DNA of 64,000 bases from Gordonia sp. 'Campus' (GCF_022206305.1 NZ_JAKOIW010000017.1:1641-65640); one strand, 5' to 3'. Positions 36,431 through 45,644 are shown, counted from the stretch's first letter. Numbers and translations are program-made. Notes: generated by a model from the letters alone, not told the origin.

Positions 36431-38068
36431 ATGAGCGACTCCGCCGTGCAGACGACCATCGTCGACGACACCCACACCGCGCCCACCTTCGCCGAACTCG
36501 GCGTCGACGAGCGTATCGTCTCCGCCCTCGCCGAGGACGGCAAGACCCACACCTTCGCGATCCAGGAACTCACGCTCCCGCTCGCGCTCGACGGACACGA
36601 CCTCATCGGCCAGGCCCGTACGGGCATGGGCAAGACCTTCGGTTTCGGCATCCCGCTGCTGCACCGGCTCGTCCACGCCGAGGAATCCGGGGTGCGTCCG
36701 CTGGACAACACCCCCCGCGCGTTGATCATCGTGCCGACCCGCGAGCTGTGCGTGCAGGTGACCGGCGATCTGCAGGTGGTCGCCCCGGCGCTTCAGGTCA
36801 CGCTGGCCGATGGCACCGAGCGCCCCCTCAAGATCACCTCGATCTACGGCGGTCGTCCCTACGAGGCGCAGATCGCCGAGCTGCAGTCCGGGGTCGACGT
36901 CGTCGTCGGCACCCCGGGCCGCCTGCTCGACCTGGCCAAGCAGGGCCATCTGGTCCTCGGCAAGGTGTCGATCCTCGTCCTCGACGAGGCCGACGAGATG
37001 CTCGACCTCGGCTTCCTGCCCGACATCGAGCGCATCATGTCGGCGCTGCCCACGCCTCGTCAGACCATGTTGTTCTCGGCGACGATGCCCGGGCCGATCG
37101 TGACCCTGGCACGGACCTTCCTCAATCGCCCGACCCACATCCGCGCGGAGAACGCCAACGACTCGGCGGTGCACGACCGGACCACGCAGTACGTCTACCG
37201 TGCACATGCCCTCGACAAAGCCGAACTGGTGGCACGCATCCTGCAGGCCGACGGTCGCGGGGCCACGATGATCTTCACCCGCACCAAGCGGACGGCGCAG
37301 AAAGTCGCCGACGACCTCGCCGAACGCGGTTTCAAGGTCGGCGCCGTCCACGGCGACCTCGGCCAGATCGCCCGGGAGAAGGCCCTCAAGCGGTTCCGCG
37401 AGGGCACCGTCGACGTCCTGGTCGCAACCGACGTCGCCGCCCGCGGCATCGACATCGACGACGTCACCCATGTCATCAACTACCAGTGCCCCGACGACGA
37501 GAAGACCTATGTCCACCGCATCGGCCGCACCGGGCGTGCCGGGCGCACCGGTATCGCCGTGACCCTCGTCGACTGGGACGAGCTGCATCGCTGGGAACTC
37601 ATCAACAACGCCCTCGGCCTCGGCATCCCCGACCCGCCCGAGACCTACTCGACCTCCGAGCACCTGCGTGAGGAGTTGTCGATCCCCGAGTCGAAGACCG
37701 GCCGCATCGCGGCGCCCAAGCCCGAGCGCGATCCCGACGAAACCCGGGAGACGCGCGAGGACCGTGCGCCTCGCAAGCGATCCACCCGGACGCGCCGCCG
37801 CACGCGCGGCGGCCAGGCCGACGCCGCCGGCTCGTCGTCGGCTCCGGCCGGGGATGGCGCGCCCGCCACAGAATCCGGTTCCGCGGCCGCAGGCGATGAG
37901 TCGACCGGCCGTGGGGGCGAGAACGCCGCGACCGACGACGGCGAGGGCACCAAGCCGCGTCGTCGCCGTCGCCGCCGCGGGGGCGCAGGCCGCAAGTCCG
38001 CGGGCGATGGGTCCGACACCGCCGGGTCGGGCGAGTCCGCCGCGTCGGCAACGGCCGTCGCCGACTGA
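36431..38068 (+). CDS. rhlE: DEAD-box RNA helicase RhlE
   Basis: A 545-residue helicase. Motifs in order: Q-motif region AIQELTLPLALDG, motif I ARTGMGKT, Ia PTRELCVQV, II LDEADEMLDLGF, III FSATMPG, then VATDVAARGIDIDDV and HRIGRTGRAGRTG. The last ~110 residues are a low-complexity Arg/Gly/Asp/Ser tail with RRRRRRRGGAG, likely RNA-binding. Counterpart of Rv3211. Probably acts in RNA unwinding and ribosome or mRNA metabolism. The beta-propeller gene begins 18 nt downstream. Confidence 0.94.
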   Translation: MSDSAVQTTIVDDTHTAPTFAELGVDERIVSALAEDGKTHTFAIQELTLPLALDGHDLIGQARTGMGKTFGFGIPLLHRLVHAEESGVRPLDNTPRALIIVPTRELCVQVTGDLQVVAPALQVTLADGTERPLKITSIYGGRPYEAQIAELQSGVDVVVGTPGRLLDLAKQGHLVLGKVSILVLDEADEMLDLGFLPDIERIMSALPTPRQTMLFSATMPGPIVTLARTFLNRPTHIRAENANDSAVHDRTTQYVYRAHALDKAELVARILQADGRGATMIFTRTKRTAQKVADDLAERGFKVGAVHGDLGQIAREKALKRFREGTVDVLVATDVAARGIDIDDVTHVINYQCPDDEKTYVHRIGRTGRAGRTGIAVTLVDWDELHRWELINNALGLGIPDPPETYSTSEHLREELSIPESKTGRIAAPKPERDPDETRETREDRAPRKRSTRTRRRTRGGQADAAGSSSAPAGDGAPATESGSAAAGDESTGRGGENAATDDGEGTKPRRRRRRRGGAGRKSAGDGSDTAGSGESAASATAVAD

Positions 38069-38086
38069 CGACCGACGGCCCCCCGC

Positions 38087-39379
38087 GTGGCACGAGTCAG
38101 ACCCGAGCGTCGTACGCCGCTCGACCTCGCGATCACCGCGGTTGTCATCGTGGTCCTGGTGACCGCATGTGCGATCGCGTGGGCCGTCAGCCCGGTGCGT
38201 CACACCGACAGCGCGCAGGCCGGTTCCGCGCCGGCCGCCGTCCAGCCGGCGCAGACGGTGCCCGCCACCTTCGTACCCCGGTGGCAGGCCACCTCCGACG
38301 CCACGACCGTGCCCGCCATCGGTGAGTCCGTTGTCGTGACCGGCGACGGCGGCGCGGTGGTGGGTCACGACCCCGCCACCGGCCGTGCGCTGTGGTCGTA
38401 TCGACGCGACCTCGACCTCTGCACCGTCGGCACCGCCTGGACGGCGAGTTCCGATGTGGCACTTGCGGTCTACCGCAACAGCAGGGGTTGCTCGGAGGTC
38501 ACCGCCCTCGACGCCGCGACCGGTGCCCGCACCGGCGCCCGCACGAGTGACGCCGACCCCGAACTGACACTGGGCACCGACTCCGGATACGTCGTCGCGC
38601 AGGGTCCGCGACGTCTCGAGACCTGGGGCTCCAATCTCGTCCGCGGAATCGAGTACGGCCGCGTCGAGGCGCCCGTACGCCCGGAGGACGCGCCGGACCG
38701 CAACGACTGTGCATTGTTCTCGTCGGCCGTCTCCGGTGACCGCCTGGCCGTCGTCGAACGGTGCGCCGACGACCCCGGATATCGCCTGACGGTCATGGGC
38801 TCGGTGCTCGACAAGGACGACGAGGTCGAGAAGTACGGTTCCAGCCTGATCACCGGGGACGTGAGTGGTCCCCCGCCGGTGGTGATCGCGATGTCGTCGT
38901 CCGGGATCGCCGTGTACGACGGCGGCGCGAGTCCTGCCGAACCCCCGACGCTCGGCGCAGAGAGCGGACCGGCCATCCGCCGTTTCGACACCGACGGCGT
39001 CGCCGCGGGGACCAACACCGTCGCGGGGAACGCGACGCCACCGCCGGGCAGCGTCCCGATAGCCGCCGACGGGATCGTGACCTACTGGACGGGCCGAGCC
39101 ACGGTCGTCCTCAACGGTCAGACCCTCAACCCGATCTACCAGGTTCCGGGGACCCTCGGTCCCGGGCAGGTGATGGCCGGGCAGCTGTTGTTGCCGAGCG
39201 CATCGGGCATCAGTGTGCGCGATGTCGCGACCGGGCGCGAGGTGCGGTCGATCCCACTGGCTCGCAGCGCCGAGCCGGACGAGGGGGGAACGGCCGCCCC
39301 CGTCGTGAGCCTCCGGGTCATCGGCGACATCGTCGTCGAACAGCGCGGCAATCGGATCGAGGCCTTCGGGCCGGGCTGA
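38087..39379 (+). CDS. Membrane-anchored beta-propeller protein (Rv3212-type)
   Basis: A 430-residue protein. Residues about 12-34 are an N-terminal membrane anchor (LDLAITAVVIVVLVTACAIAWAV). The rest is extracytoplasmic and has PQQ/WD-like repeats such as GGAVVGHDPATGRALWSY and ALDAATGARTG, plus three Cys pairs typical of exported proteins. The repeats suggest a beta-propeller used for binding. No catalytic residues were recognised. It follows rhlE by 18 nt and is convergent with parA. Confidence 0.8.
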   Translation: MARVRPERRTPLDLAITAVVIVVLVTACAIAWAVSPVRHTDSAQAGSAPAAVQPAQTVPATFVPRWQATSDATTVPAIGESVVVTGDGGAVVGHDPATGRALWSYRRDLDLCTVGTAWTASSDVALAVYRNSRGCSEVTALDAATGARTGARTSDADPELTLGTDSGYVVAQGPRRLETWGSNLVRGIEYGRVEAPVRPEDAPDRNDCALFSSAVSGDRLAVVERCADDPGYRLTVMGSVLDKDDEVEKYGSSLITGDVSGPPPVVIAMSSSGIAVYDGGASPAEPPTLGAESGPAIRRFDTDGVAAGTNTVAGNATPPPGSVPIAADGIVTYWTGRATVVLNGQTLNPIYQVPGTLGPGQVMAGQLLLPSASGISVRDVATGREVRSIPLARSAEPDEGGTAAPVVSLRVIGDIVVEQRGNRIEAFGPG

Positions 39380-39388
39380 CCCGCCCGG

Positions 39389-40177
39389 TCAGGCGTCGAA
39401 GGTACCGACCTTCTCGCCGGCCTCCCAGTGCTTCCACAGGTTCTCGGCGAGCGCCCGATACGCCATGGCGCCCTTGTTCTTTCGTCCACGCATGACCGAT
39501 GTGCCGGACGCCGACGCCTCGGCGAAGCGGACGGTGCGTGGGATGGGCGGGTCGAGGACCGGGAGGTCGTACCGGTCGGACACATCTGCGAGCACGTCGC
39601 GGCTGTGGGTGGTCCGAGCGTCGAACAGCGTGGCGACGGTGCCCAGCATCGTGAGGTTCGGGTTGGTGATCTGCTGGACCTCTCGAACCGTGCGCAGCAG
39701 CTGTCCGACCCCTCGATGAGCCAGGGTCTCGCACTGCAGCGGCACGATGACCTCATCGGCTGCGGTCAGACCGTTGAGGGTCAGCACTCCCAGCGACGGA
39801 GGGCAGTCCACGATGATGACGTCGTAGTCCTCGCTCACCTCCGCGAGCGCACGCTTGAGCGCGTACTCGCGTCCCGGGCGCATCAGCAACAACGCCTCGG
39901 CGCCGGCGAGGTCGATGGTCGCGGGCAGGAGCGTGACGTTGTCCTCCGTGTCGAGGAGCACGTCGGCGATCTCCTCGTCACCGAGCAGCACGTCGTGGAC
40001 CGACGACTCCAGTTGGTCGGGGTCGTGTCCCAACGAGAACGTAAGGCACCCTTGAGGATCGAGGTCGACGACGAGCACCGAGACGTCGAGGTCGGCGAGC
40101 GCCGCACCGAGGGACTCCACGGTGGTGGTCTTGGCGACCCCACCCTTCTGATTGGCAATCGCGAGGATGCGCGTCAT
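39389..40177 (-). CDS. ParA/Soj-family ATPase
   Basis: A 262-residue ParA protein (Rv3213c counterpart). The deviant Walker A IANQKGGVAKTTTVESLG starts at about residue 7, with VVDLDPQGCLTFSLG as the next motif and IIVDCPPSLGVLTLNGL as motif II. No ParB gene lies beside it, so it is an orphan ParA, perhaps positioning a cellular cargo. TACAGT (40185-40190, minus strand) ends 7 nt before the ATG, consistent with a leaderless mRNA. Confidence 0.92.
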   Translation of the reverse strand: MTRILAIANQKGGVAKTTTVESLGAALADLDVSVLVVDLDPQGCLTFSLGHDPDQLESSVHDVLLGDEEIADVLLDTEDNVTLLPATIDLAGAEALLLMRPGREYALKRALAEVSEDYDVIIVDCPPSLGVLTLNGLTAADEVIVPLQCETLAHRGVGQLLRTVREVQQITNPNLTMLGTVATLFDARTTHSRDVLADVSDRYDLPVLDPPIPRTVRFAEASASGTSVMRGRKNKGAMAYRALAENLWKHWEAGEKVGTFDA

Positions 40178-40293
40178 GCGCCCTACTGTACGGCCGGTCG
40201 GTCCACGACCGTCGGATAAGACTCCCCCACGCCGGGAATGCCGGATCGAACATCGCTGATCGCACTCACCCGGGGGTCGAGCGGGTGCCGACC

Positions 40294-40725
40294 TCAGCGC
40301 TCGGGTTCGAGTTCCCCGGCGAGCCAGCGAATGGAAGCCGGGCTGAACAGCATCACCAGAACCGCCAGCGCGGCCAGCCCCAGCGGTACACCGAAGACGG
40401 GCCAACCACTGGTGAAGAGGTAGTAGGCGACCGGCAGCAACAGGATCTGGGCCACCATGGCGATCGAGCGTCCCCAGCGGCGACCGATCAGCAGTGCCAC
40501 ACCACCGACGAGAACGCCGCCGCCGATGATGCCGAACCAGGCCGCGGTGCCGTACCCGCTGATCGTGGTCTCCTCGTGGCCGGCCAGGCCCCGCACCACG
40601 AGAGTGACCGCGACCACCACGCCGATCAGCCCCTGAACGGTCGTCACCGCGCCGGCGAACTTGATCTGGCGCGGGGTCACCGATGGATCGATGGCGTCGT
40701 CCGGGCGGTCCTTCTCGGTGCTCAC
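40294..40725 (-). CDS. Small integral membrane protein
   Basis: A 143-residue protein with four hydrophobic segments (about 22-43, 51-70, 76-97 and 100-122) after a charged N-terminus. It sits where M. tuberculosis has the membrane protein Rv3217c, next to the lipid-kinase gene. No motif suggests a function. GTG 40725 gives the expected short N-terminus. It is divergent from the lipid kinase with under 100 nt between. Confidence 0.75.
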   Translation of the reverse strand: MSTEKDRPDDAIDPSVTPRQIKFAGAVTTVQGLIGVVVAVTLVVRGLAGHEETTISGYGTAAWFGIIGGGVLVGGVALLIGRRWGRSIAMVAQILLLPVAYYLFTSGWPVFGVPLGLAALAVLVMLFSPASIRWLAGELEPER

Positions 40726-40821
40726 CGTCCCAGGATATTTGGTGCCGGTCTCGCCGACCCGGCGGGTGCGGTACCGGCACGATTGCGCGCGGACGCGTCC
40801 GACCCCATATCCTCGGGTGTC

Positions 40822-41781
40822 GTGCGCGTCATGCTCATCGTCAACCCCTTCGCCACCGCGACCAGCCCGGCCGGTCGCGATGCGCTGGCGCACACCCTCA
40901 GCGCGCATTTCGACCTGGATGTCGAACTCACCACCCACCGGGGGCACGCCTTCGAACTCGCGGCACGTGCGGCGGCCGAGAACTTCGACGCCGTCGTCGT
41001 GCACGGCGGCGACGGGTCGGTCAACGAGGCGGCCAACGGTCTCCTGGATCCGCCGTCGAGCAGCGACCCGGCCCGGAACCGTCCCGCGCTCGCGGTCATC
41101 CCCGGCGGCAGTGCCAACGTCTTCGCCCGCACGCTGGGCATCGACCCCGATCCACTGCTGGCGACCCAGCAGATCATTGCCCTCCTCGACGCGGGCGAAC
41201 GCCGCCGCATCGGGCTCGGCCACACCGACGACCGGTGGTTCCTGTTCAACACCGGCATGGGGATGGACGCGGTGGTCGTGCACGCCATGGAGGACAAGCG
41301 CCACGCGGGCAAGACCGCGACGCCGGCGCGTTACCTGTGGACGACCATCACCAGCTTTCTCAAGCAGTCCGGCACATCGGCGACCTTCGACGTCGAGATC
41401 CCCGGTCGCGAGCCGATCACCGGCGCCCGGTTCGGTTTCGTGTCGAACACGAGCCCCTGGACCTACCTCGGCCCCCGCGAGATCCGTACCAACCCGGACA
41501 CCGGATTCCACACCGGACTCGGAGTCTTCGTGGCCACCTCGACCGGCGTGCTACGCAACCTCCCGCTCGCCACCCGCCTGCTCACTCAGGCGAATCCCAA
41601 GGCGCGGCACCTGTTTCGGGACGACGACGTCGACGAGGTGCGATTTCGGGCGGACACCCCGATCGACGTGCAGATGGACGGGGACTACATCGGCGCCTTC
41701 CGCGACATCCGCTTTCGTCATCGCCGCGACGCCCTCGCCGTCATCGCACCCCCCGTCAGTACCGCGGACAGCACGACGTAG
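40822..41781 (+). CDS. Diacylglycerol/lipid kinase family protein
   Basis: A 319-residue protein with a DAGK catalytic domain: nucleotide-binding VMLIVNPFATATSPAGRD at the N-terminus, the glycine motif VVHGGDGSVNEAANGLL (about 58-74) and VIPGGSANVFARTLGI. The C-terminal half is a beta-rich lipid-kinase domain with VQMDGDYIG near the end. It likely phosphorylates a diacylglycerol or similar membrane lipid. GTG 40822 is preferred because TATCCT ends 8 nt upstream; ATG 40831 is an alternative. Its end overlaps the convergent MFS gene by 64 nt. Confidence 0.88.
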   Translation: MRVMLIVNPFATATSPAGRDALAHTLSAHFDLDVELTTHRGHAFELAARAAAENFDAVVVHGGDGSVNEAANGLLDPPSSSDPARNRPALAVIPGGSANVFARTLGIDPDPLLATQQIIALLDAGERRRIGLGHTDDRWFLFNTGMGMDAVVVHAMEDKRHAGKTATPARYLWTTITSFLKQSGTSATFDVEIPGREPITGARFGFVSNTSPWTYLGPREIRTNPDTGFHTGLGVFVATSTGVLRNLPLATRLLTQANPKARHLFRDDDVDEVRFRADTPIDVQMDGDYIGAFRDIRFRHRRDALAVIAPPVSTADSTT

Positions 41782-42944
41782 GGCAACGCCGCGAGGGCGA
41801 AGAGCCCCGCTGGTCCCGACCATCCCGATCCGATCGCCCACCCCGCGAAGGCCGCGATGGCGACGAGTTCCTCACCCACCCCCGCCAGCGAGGTGACCGT
41901 CGCGCGCGAGGCCGACTCCAACCGGTCTTGAAGCGCCGCGTCGACGACCACCCGTGCCCACCCCAGTAGGCCGAAGGCGGCGGCGACCCCGACCGCACCC
42001 ACCGGGTGCCCCCAGAGTGCGGCCGCGACCAGCACCGTCGCGCCCACCCCGACGGCGGGTCCGACGGCGGCCACCGACCGGAAGCGACCGGCCGCCAGTG
42101 CACCGGCGATGTCACCGACCGAGACCACGACCATGAGGAGCGCGACCGCGCGCGGGTCGGGCCCCACGTCTGGCGCGTGCGACACGAACGTCCCGACGAG
42201 AACCGGGAGGTACTCGTCGAGGGCGGCGATCCACGTCAGGCCCACCCCGAGAAGCAATAGCCTCCTCGCGGCGGGTTGTGTTCGCAGGGAGTTCCGCGCG
42301 CTGCGGATGACCTGCAACCACCCGACGGAACCGTCATCCGAACCCTCGGCGGGTCCATCGGTCTCCGCGGGGACGACGGATGCCGCCCGGCGGGTCTCCG
42401 GGAGCGCTGCCGACACGAGGGAACACAGAATGCAGGCGATGACGCTGCCGAGGCCCACCGCGACGTACCCGCCCGAGGCGAACAGCGGTGCGGCCGACGC
42501 GGTACCGGCGATGACCCCGATCGCACCCGCTGCCCGCATCGCACCCGACAGACGCGCGTAGCCATGGGCACGGCCGAGGTGGACGAGTTCGTCGTAGACC
42601 AAGGCCTGGGTGGTGCCCGACCGCATGGCGCCGCCGATGGCCCACAACACGAAGCCGAGCGCGAACGTGGCGAACGAGGGCACGAAAGTCCAGAGCGCGA
42701 ATCCGGACGCGGTCACCCACGGTCCGGCGACGAGCAACGCGCGCCGTGACACGCGATCCGCGAGGACCCCGGTGGGGACTTCGACGATCACCGATGCCAC
42801 GGACCAGATCACGAACAACGTCGAGATCTCGGCAGCGCCGAGTCCGGCGCCCGGTATCGAGGGGTCGGCGAACAGAACCGCGTACAACGGGTACAGCGGG
42901 ATGAGGTCCTCGAGGGTCGCCGCACACACGGCGGCTGCGGTCAA
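41718..42944 (-). CDS. MFS transporter
   Basis: A 408-residue protein with about 12 membrane segments. MFS motif A appears as VPTGVLADRVSRRALLVAG, and the second half begins LLLLGVGLTWIAALDEYLPVLV after a hydrophilic central loop (ETDGPAEGSDDG). Substrate unknown. The start is a TTG (42944): an in-frame stop lies a short distance upstream and no ATG/GTG precedes the first helix. This gene is not in the M. tuberculosis gene order at this point, so it is probably an insertion between the lipid kinase and whiB1. Confidence 0.85.
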   Translation of the reverse strand: MTAAAVCAATLEDLIPLYPLYAVLFADPSIPGAGLGAAEISTLFVIWSVASVIVEVPTGVLADRVSRRALLVAGPWVTASGFALWTFVPSFATFALGFVLWAIGGAMRSGTTQALVYDELVHLGRAHGYARLSGAMRAAGAIGVIAGTASAAPLFASGGYVAVGLGSVIACILCSLVSAALPETRRAASVVPAETDGPAEGSDDGSVGWLQVIRSARNSLRTQPAARRLLLLGVGLTWIAALDEYLPVLVGTFVSHAPDVGPDPRAVALLMVVVSVGDIAGALAAGRFRSVAAVGPAVGVGATVLVAAALWGHPVGAVGVAAAFGLLGWARVVVDAALQDRLESASRATVTSLAGVGEELVAIAAFAGWAIGSGWSGPAGLFALAALPYVVLSAVLTGGAMTARASRR

Positions 42945-42999
42945 CCGGCGATGGGTGGCCTCAGGTGGTGTGGATCAACATCGTCGACGCATGTGTCCG

Positions 43000-43028
43000 A
43001 CGATACTCGCGTCATCGCTCCACGTCAC
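43000..43028 (-). promoter_or_regulatory. Candidate promoter of the MFS gene at 41718
   Basis: On the minus strand GTGACG (43023-43028) and TATCGT (43000-43005) are spaced by 17 nt, about 55 nt before the TTG start. The remainder of the interval 43029-43200 shows no recognisable gene. Confidence 0.45.
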
Positions 43029-43220
43029 AGGGTTTTCCTGCGTCGACGACGGCTCGACCTGCGGGAATTCGTCGACACGGTGCCCAGAGAGCGAGTAGGC
43101 TACTACACGGGCTCCGAGCAGGCGCCCGCACCCCCTGGTGGGAGAGCGAACACGAGGTGCTAGGCGTCCGACGTGATGTTGCACACGTGTCAAAGCAAAC
43201 CCATTGACTTCGGCTGGATT

Positions 43221-43236
43221 CGTGAAAGTATTCACA
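43221..43236. promoter_or_regulatory. CRP-like binding site upstream of whiB1
   Basis: CGTGAAAGTATTCACA matches the CRP core GTGA-N6-TCAC exactly. In M. tuberculosis whiB1 is controlled by the cAMP receptor protein Rv3676 through a site at a similar distance. Here the centre lies about 63 bp before the predicted start site, suitable for activation. Confidence 0.75.
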
Positions 43237-43255
43237 AGCAACAGCGCGGAAACAT

Positions 43256-43285
43256 TTGGTGCGCCGCGTGAACTGAGAGTTACAG
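43256..43285 (+). promoter_or_regulatory. Candidate whiB1 promoter
   Basis: TTGGTG (43256-43261) and TTACAG (43280-43285) are spaced by 18 nt. A start near 43292 would leave a ~57-nt leader before whiB1. An alternative TTGACT (43204-43209) lies further upstream and overlaps the CRP-like site region. Confidence 0.45.
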
Positions 43286-43348
43286 CCAACAATCATCAGC
43301 AGCTAGTTATCGAGTGGTGCGCGTCAGCGCGCCCGAAGGAGTAGAGGA

Positions 43349-43603
43349 ATGGACTGGCGTCACAAGGCCATCTGTCGCGACGAAGACCCGGAGCTGTTCT
43401 TCCCCGTGGGAACCAGCGGCCCGGCCATCGCGCAGGTCGCCGATGCGAAGCTCGTCTGTGCGCGGTGCCCCGTCACCGCCGACTGCCTGTCGTGGGCACT
43501 CGAGTCCGGCCAGGACGCGGGCGTCTGGGGCGGGATGAGCGAGGACGAGCGACGCGCACTCAAGCGCCGTACCGCACGTACGCGTACCCGGAGCAGCGTC
43601 TAG
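43349..43603 (+). CDS. whiB1: WhiB1, [4Fe-4S] transcriptional regulator
   Basis: An 84-residue WhiB protein with cluster ligands C9, C37, C40 and C46 (AICR; VCARCPVTADC), the turn GVWGGMSEDERRAL, and a basic tail RRTARTRTRS for DNA contact. WhiB1 is an essential, nitric-oxide-responsive regulator that binds SigA. A GAAGGAGTAGAGG stretch gives the ribosome binding site. Unlike WhiB7 there is no AT-hook. Flanked by a CRP-like site upstream and a strong terminator downstream, so monocistronic. Confidence 0.97.
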   Translation: MDWRHKAICRDEDPELFFPVGTSGPAIAQVADAKLVCARCPVTADCLSWALESGQDAGVWGGMSEDERRALKRRTARTRTRSSV

Positions 43604-43640
43604 GCCTTTCCCGGCCGGCGACATTCACCGGATTCGAAGA

Positions 43641-43664
43641 AACCCGGCCGCGGCCGGGTTTTTT
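43641..43664 (+). terminator. whiB1 terminator
   Basis: AACCCGGCCG-CGGCCGGGTT is a perfect 20-bp palindrome followed by a run of six T (43659-43664), a classic intrinsic terminator 37 nt after the whiB1 stop. Confidence 0.92.
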
Positions 43665-43709
43665 CGTGCCCACAACGTGTTGCCGCACAACGGGTTGCGT
43701 CGCAGGGAA

Positions 43710-45215
43710 TCAGACGCGCAGGGGAATGTACACTCCCACTTCGGTTCCCGACCCTGCGGGATTGGCGCGGACGTCGAGTTCGCCGCCGAGTTCGATCGAC
43801 ACCAAGGTCTTGACGATCTGCAGGCCCAGATGATCCGAGGTCGCCAGATCGAAATGCGCAGGTAGACCGGAGCCGTTGTCGCGCACAGCGATACGCAATC
43901 CTCGAACGTCCCGTTCCGCGATGACGGCGATCTCCGCGTCATCGGGCGGGGCGCCGTCGAATCCATGCTCGATGGCATTCTGGATGAGTTCGGTGAGCAC
44001 CATCACGAGCGGCATCGCCAGTTCGGCACTGAGCACGCCGAGGCGGTCCCGGTGGCGCACCGCCACCCGCGCCTCCCCCGAGGCGACGTCGACGAGAATC
44101 GGGACGAGTCGGTCGACGACCTCGTCGAGATCGACCTCTTCATCGACGCTCCCCGAGAGCAATTCGTGGACGAGAGCGATCGAGGCGACGCGTCGGACAG
44201 CCTCGTTGAGGGCTTCGCGGGCGTCGGAATTCGAGGTACGCCGAGCCTGTAGGCGCAGCAGCGCCGACACGGACTGCAGATTGTTCTTGACCCGGTGGTG
44301 GATCTCGCGGATGGTGGCGTCTTTGCTGATCAGTGCGCGATCGCGGCGTTTGACCTCGGTGACGTCGCGAATGAGCACCACTGAGCCGGTGACCTCCCCG
44401 CGGGGACGGAGCGGGACCGCCCGGATCAGCGCCGTCGCGCGGCGGGCATCGGCCTCGACGCGCATTCCGATGTCCCGGTACGGCCCGGTCGGTACCTCGG
44501 TCACGCCGGCGGCGATGTCGAGCATCAGGGCGACGTCGTCGGCCTCGAAGGGTTCGGTGATGAGCTGCTTGACCACTTCGGAGAGCCGCGTGTGGTTGAG
44601 TTCGGCGGTCCATCCCATCCGGTGGAACGCCGACAACGCGTTCGGGCTCGTGTAGGTGACCATGCCGTGGCCGTCGAGCCGGATGAAACCGTCACCGGCG
44701 CGCGGCGTCGACAGGCCCCTCGGATTTCCCTCCTCGTGCGGGAACGTTCCGTCGGCGACCATCTGGCACAGATCGTCCGCCGAGTCCTGGTATGCGAGCT
44801 CGAGCGGCGAGGGCAGTCGTGGATGGGTGAGATCCACGGCCCGGGTGAGCACCGCGATCACCGACCCGTCGAAGCCGACCGGCACGGCCTCCTGGCGCAT
44901 GGCCGTCGCGCCGAACCAGGTCGGGTCCTCGTCGCGGAGAATCCGTTCGGACGTGAACGCGCGAACCACCTGGGCGTGGGCCTCGGTGTCGACGACACGG
45001 CCGACCTCGTCGGTCGGCAGGACCGTCGATGCGGTGTTCGGACGGCACTGCGCGACCGTGACCACAGCTCCCTCGTCGGTCCGGACCGACAGCAGGAAGT
45101 CGGCGAAGGACAGGTCGGCGAGCAACTGCCACTCGGCGACGAGCCGCTGCAGGTGCGCGGCGGCCGCATCGGAGAGAGTGGTGTGCTCGGCGAGCAGATC
45201 GGAGAGGGTCGACAT
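43710..45215 (-). CDS. pdtaS: PdtaS-like sensor histidine kinase
   Basis: A 501-residue soluble kinase (Rv3220c counterpart). An N-terminal GAF-like domain (about 30-140) and a PAS domain (about 170-290) precede a HisKA_2 dimerisation region with the phospho-acceptor His in REIHHRVKNNLQSVSALL, and an HATPase_c domain with ELIQNAIEHGF (N-box) and DNGSGLP (G-box). No membrane segment. PdtaS phosphorylates the antiterminator-type regulator PdtaR, whose gene is not in this window. Divergent from no gene: biotinyl protein gene lies 32 nt upstream on the same strand. Confidence 0.93.
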   Translation of the reverse strand: MSTLSDLLAEHTTLSDAAAAHLQRLVAEWQLLADLSFADFLLSVRTDEGAVVTVAQCRPNTASTVLPTDEVGRVVDTEAHAQVVRAFTSERILRDEDPTWFGATAMRQEAVPVGFDGSVIAVLTRAVDLTHPRLPSPLELAYQDSADDLCQMVADGTFPHEEGNPRGLSTPRAGDGFIRLDGHGMVTYTSPNALSAFHRMGWTAELNHTRLSEVVKQLITEPFEADDVALMLDIAAGVTEVPTGPYRDIGMRVEADARRATALIRAVPLRPRGEVTGSVVLIRDVTEVKRRDRALISKDATIREIHHRVKNNLQSVSALLRLQARRTSNSDAREALNEAVRRVASIALVHELLSGSVDEEVDLDEVVDRLVPILVDVASGEARVAVRHRDRLGVLSAELAMPLVMVLTELIQNAIEHGFDGAPPDDAEIAVIAERDVRGLRIAVRDNGSGLPAHFDLATSDHLGLQIVKTLVSIELGGELDVRANPAGSGTEVGVYIPLRV

Positions 45216-45247
45216 CTGACGCGGGTGGCGAAGGTTTCGCGCGAACG

Positions 45248-45463
45248 CTACCGGAAGGTGGCGATGACGTCGCCGGCCTGGATGACGTCCCCGACGCTGA
45301 CCTTGATCGTGTCGATGGTGCCCGGCTCCTCGGCGAGGACGGGAATCTCCATCTTCATCGACTCCAGGAGCACCAGGGTGTCCCCGACCTCGATGTCCTG
45401 ACCCTCGGCGACGCGTACTTCGAGGACACTCGCGACGATCTCTGCGACCACGTCTTCAGCCAT
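45248..45463 (-). CDS. Biotinylated carrier protein (BCCP-like, TB7.3)
   Basis: A 71-residue biotinyl domain with the biotinylation motif ESMKMEIP, Lys about 41. Two symmetrical halves (VAEGQDIEVGDTLVLL and VSVGDVIQAGDVIATF) form the usual barrel. It corresponds to Rv3221c and probably serves an acyl-CoA carboxylase in fatty-acid or mycolate metabolism. It precedes pdtaS in the same direction. Confidence 0.93.
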   Translation of the reverse strand: MAEDVVAEIVASVLEVRVAEGQDIEVGDTLVLLESMKMEIPVLAEEPGTIDTIKVSVGDVIQAGDVIATFR

Positions 45464-45532
45464 GCACCTAAGTTAGCCCACGTCGCCGTACCCGATGAGC
45501 GGGCACGGCGCCGGGTGGTGAGCGGCCGTTTT

Positions 45533-45561
45533 TTGGACCGTGGCAGAATGCCTGAGACACT
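45533..45561 (+). promoter_or_regulatory. Promoter of the bL37 gene
   Basis: TTGGAC (45533-45538) and GACACT (45556-45561) are separated by 17 nt. A start near 45568 would give a leader of about 75 nt before the bL37 ATG. Confidence 0.6.
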
Positions 45562-45644
45562 GTGATGTCCCGATCCCGCGGGATGACCAGTACACGACGG
45601 GCCTGTCACCGACGATGCCCGCCCCGCAATGAAGGAGATGCGTC

